Assembly: GCA_937899365.1 (NCBI GenBank)
Contig: CALBPH010000556.1
Span: 1-7,057, forward strand
Length of the DNA: 7,057 nt
Direction of reading: 5' to 3'
Origin: an uncultured Leptolyngbya sp.
Lineage (GTDB): Bacteria > Cyanobacteriota > Cyanobacteriia > Phormidesmidales > Phormidesmidaceae
In this document: positions 5,984 to 7,057 of the stretch, one piece after another
Position numbering within the stretch: position 1 is the first letter of the stretch
Layout: each line of letters starts with the position of its first letter
Made by a program: the position numbers and the translations under genes
Notes under the pieces: generated by a model
The model's input: the letters and a program-made list of their open reading frames with translations, nothing else
Told to the model about the DNA's origin: nothing
Database searches by the model: none

Positions 5984-6646
5984 TTAGATTGTGCTCAAAA
6001 CCGCTCCCGAAAAAGCCCACCAATAGACTTTGTCAGATTTAATGGACAGTGTGCCCATGATGACTAAAACGCTCAGCAGTACTAGGGCACGTATGACAGC
6101 AATTGGGTTCTCAATATGTCTTAAAGCAGCCTGAAGCACTGCTCCCGCAGCGGTTGGTTCTACTTGCATGACTTGCTGCCAGTAGGGAATCAGGTCAACC
6201 CAATAGAAATAAAGGTCAGTTATGACGGTGCCCAATAATGAGCCCATGTAGAAATAGCTGCCAACCTTGAGACGATTCTGGCTAATGAGAATAATGACAA
6301 TGGGTAGCCCGATAGCTTCAACGGGTAGATGCACATAGGGATTGTCTCTGAGCCATCCCCAGTAAAGGCTGCCGGCCAGCCATGTCCAGGAAAAACCAAT
6401 GGCTAGATCTCCCCACAGCTTAAGAGTTGGCTGACGTAACATATATAGACCGCTAAGCAGCCAGACCAGGGTGATTGATAAACTTACCCAGGGCTGAAGC
6501 CTCACCAGGGGAGCTTGGATGAATACGGGAACACTGACCAAAAATGCAGCGGCCAGAAACGCCGGTAGCCGTTCGGCCACAGGTTGCTCGATCTTGGCAG
6601 TTAACCGTTCGGTGATTTTTGTTTGAGGCGAAGTTTCGGATAGCAA
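5984..6646 (-). CDS. DUF3120-type multi-pass membrane protein, possibly truncated at the C-terminus
   Basis: 220 residues, strongly hydrophobic, with about six or seven membrane segments: roughly 28-47, 51-70, 77-97, 108-122, 130-149, 182-200 and a last one beginning at 207. The pattern PVFIQAPLVRLQPW (40-53), WGDLAIGFSWTWLAGSLYWGWLR (78-100), HLPVEAIGLP (106-115), GSLLGTVITDLYFYWVDLIPYW (135-156) and WWAFSGAVLST (209-219) matches the cyanobacterial DUF3120 family as I remember it; its function is unknown to me. The ending falls inside the last expected membrane segment, and the frame stays open past the TAA, so the protein may be shortened by about 35 residues. The start is unsure: TTG (6646-6644) is the only start codon after an upstream in-frame TAG (6655-6653) and has only a weak AGG 5 nt before it; GTG at 6580-6578 (residue 23) is the alternative. 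No partner gene is adjacent. Confidence 0.8.
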   Translation of the reverse strand: MLSETSPQTKITERLTAKIEQPVAERLPAFLAAAFLVSVPVFIQAPLVRLQPWVSLSITLVWLLSGLYMLRQPTLKLWGDLAIGFSWTWLAGSLYWGWLRDNPYVHLPVEAIGLPIVIILISQNRLKVGSYFYMGSLLGTVITDLYFYWVDLIPYWQQVMQVEPTAAGAVLQAALRHIENPIAVIRALVLLSVLVIMGTLSIKSDKVYWWAFSGAVLSTI

Positions 6647-6657
6647 TGCGGCCTAAC

Positions 6658-6673
6658 GAATTCAATTGAATTC
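6658..6673. repeat. Perfect 16-bp palindrome upstream of the DUF3120 gene
   Basis: GAATTCAATTGAATTC reads identically on both strands. It lies 11-27 nt upstream of the TTG start of the DUF3120 gene, within its likely leader or promoter. Possible roles are a dimeric repressor site or an mRNA hairpin close to the ribosome binding site. An AT-rich stretch with GTTAAC follows at 6681-6700. Confidence 0.6.
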
Positions 6674-6794
6674 TGAGAAAGGTTAATTATTGTTAACATA
6701 ACATGCTGATTGAGCCGCGCAGGAACCGTAGCTTAAGAAATAGCGACCTAGATAATATTGCGGTATGTAAATACTTTGGGAATGTAAATGAATC

Positions 6795-6831
6795 AAAAAA
6801 ATGGCGTGACCCTGTAGGGTGATGTTCACGC
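6795..6831 (-). terminator. Possible Rho-independent terminator, minus strand, orphan
   Basis: Read on the minus strand, GCGTGA (6831-6826) pairs with TCACGC (6809-6804). Inside it, ACCC and GGGT (6820-6817 and 6812-6809) pair around a 4-nt loop, sharing the base at 6809. A 5-6 nt bulge sits on the 5' side. After CA, seven T follow (6801-6795). The hairpin plus U-run fits an intrinsic terminator for transcription arriving from above 6832, where no gene is evident. It lies 149 nt upstream of the DUF3120 start, so it could also act in a leader. Confidence 0.4.
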
Positions 6832-7057
6832 AGAGAGTAGATTAACGAATATAAGTCAGGTTTATATTAAACTTCAGCTTTTCTTTGGATATGGTTTTGA
6901 TTTTATAGAAATTGACTGTCTGTTAATTCGCTTGTTCTTAAGGTAAATGCATGTTGACGATTGAGTCCTGATTTATGGGGGTGCCCACATCGGCATTAGC
7001 GCGTTTGGCATAGTGCTGATGGTGATGTCAATTGGGTGCTGGCACAGTGTTATGTCG

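Larger units (their letters stand above)
6647..7057. other. 411-bp region without a recognisable gene
   Basis: AT-rich and repeat-bearing. It contains the 16-bp palindrome, a TATTAT box on the minus strand (6754-6759) without a good -35, GTATGTAAATAC (6763-6774, GTAT-N4-ATAC symmetry), ATGTAAAT twice (6765-6772 and 6782-6789), the terminator-like hairpin, and GTTTATATTAAAC (about 6860-6872). At the right edge, a minus-strand frame of 27 codons (7056-6973, ending TAA) could be the tail of a gene lying beyond the window, and a plus-strand frame is open from 6965 to the edge. I recognise neither, so I do not call them. Confidence 0.4.

Noticed and set aside
5876..6067. Plus-strand 63-codon frame near the end of the DUF3120 gene
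   Set aside because: TTG start without a binding site, overlaps the DUF3120 3' end and its in-frame continuation, and has no similarity that I recognise.
6763..6774. NtcA binding site
   Set aside because: GTA and TAC are separated by 6 nt, not 8, and no -10 box lies at the usual distance downstream.
6965..7057. Plus-strand open frame running off the right edge
   Set aside because: Only 31 codons, the first plausible start is GTG at 7013, and there is no recognisable motif; it cannot be judged without sequence beyond the edge.
1..7057. CRISPR array, tRNA or rRNA genes, insertion sequence or transposase
   Set aside because: No regularly spaced repeats, no tRNA-like arms, no transposase-like translation and no terminal inverted repeats were seen on either strand.

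Overview
The window comes from a cyanobacterium. The decisive marker is psbU, which encodes the lumenal 12 kDa extrinsic subunit of photosystem II. An FHA-domain adenylate cyclase of the Cya1 type, a DUF3120 membrane protein and an inner-membrane SLH-domain protein all fit the same origin. I saw only one copy of the HIP1 octamer (GCGATCGC, 3756-3763), so this is probably not one of the HIP1-dense lineages. I cannot name a genus from the sequence alone.

Layout from left to right. Positions 1-226 (minus) hold the N-terminal part of DNA-3-methyladenine glycosylase I (tag), cut by the window edge. It lies 6 nt behind a membrane-anchored triple-SLH protein (233-1366, minus), and the two are probably co-transcribed. 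A divergent intergenic region of 181 bp separates these from a plus-strand putative lipoprotein of a conserved but uncharacterised family (1548-2264). That gene converges, with 3 nt between stop codons, on nadB (L-aspartate oxidase, 2268-3956, minus). Next come psbU (4090-4509, minus), the FHA-adenylate cyclase (4632-5672, minus) and a DUF3120 membrane protein (5984-6646, minus). The last 411 bp contain no gene that I can support. They do hold a perfect 16-bp palindrome and a terminator-like hairpin followed by seven U on the minus strand.

The genes do not form one pathway. They cover base-excision repair (tag), envelope architecture (SLH protein, lipoprotein), NAD synthesis from aspartate (nadB), oxygen-evolving complex stability (psbU) and cAMP signalling (cya). 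The gaps of 122-311 bp between the minus-strand genes nadB, psbU, cya and DUF3120 suggest separate or partly independent transcription. Only the SLH-tag pair looks like a tight operon.

No clearly new multi-gene system is visible. The best leads are three. The DUF3120 frame is interrupted by an in-frame TAA but stays open and hydrophobic for 34 more codons. A minus-strand terminator-like hairpin has no visible gene upstream of it. Translation starts are unusual: five of the seven genes appear to start with GTG or TTG.
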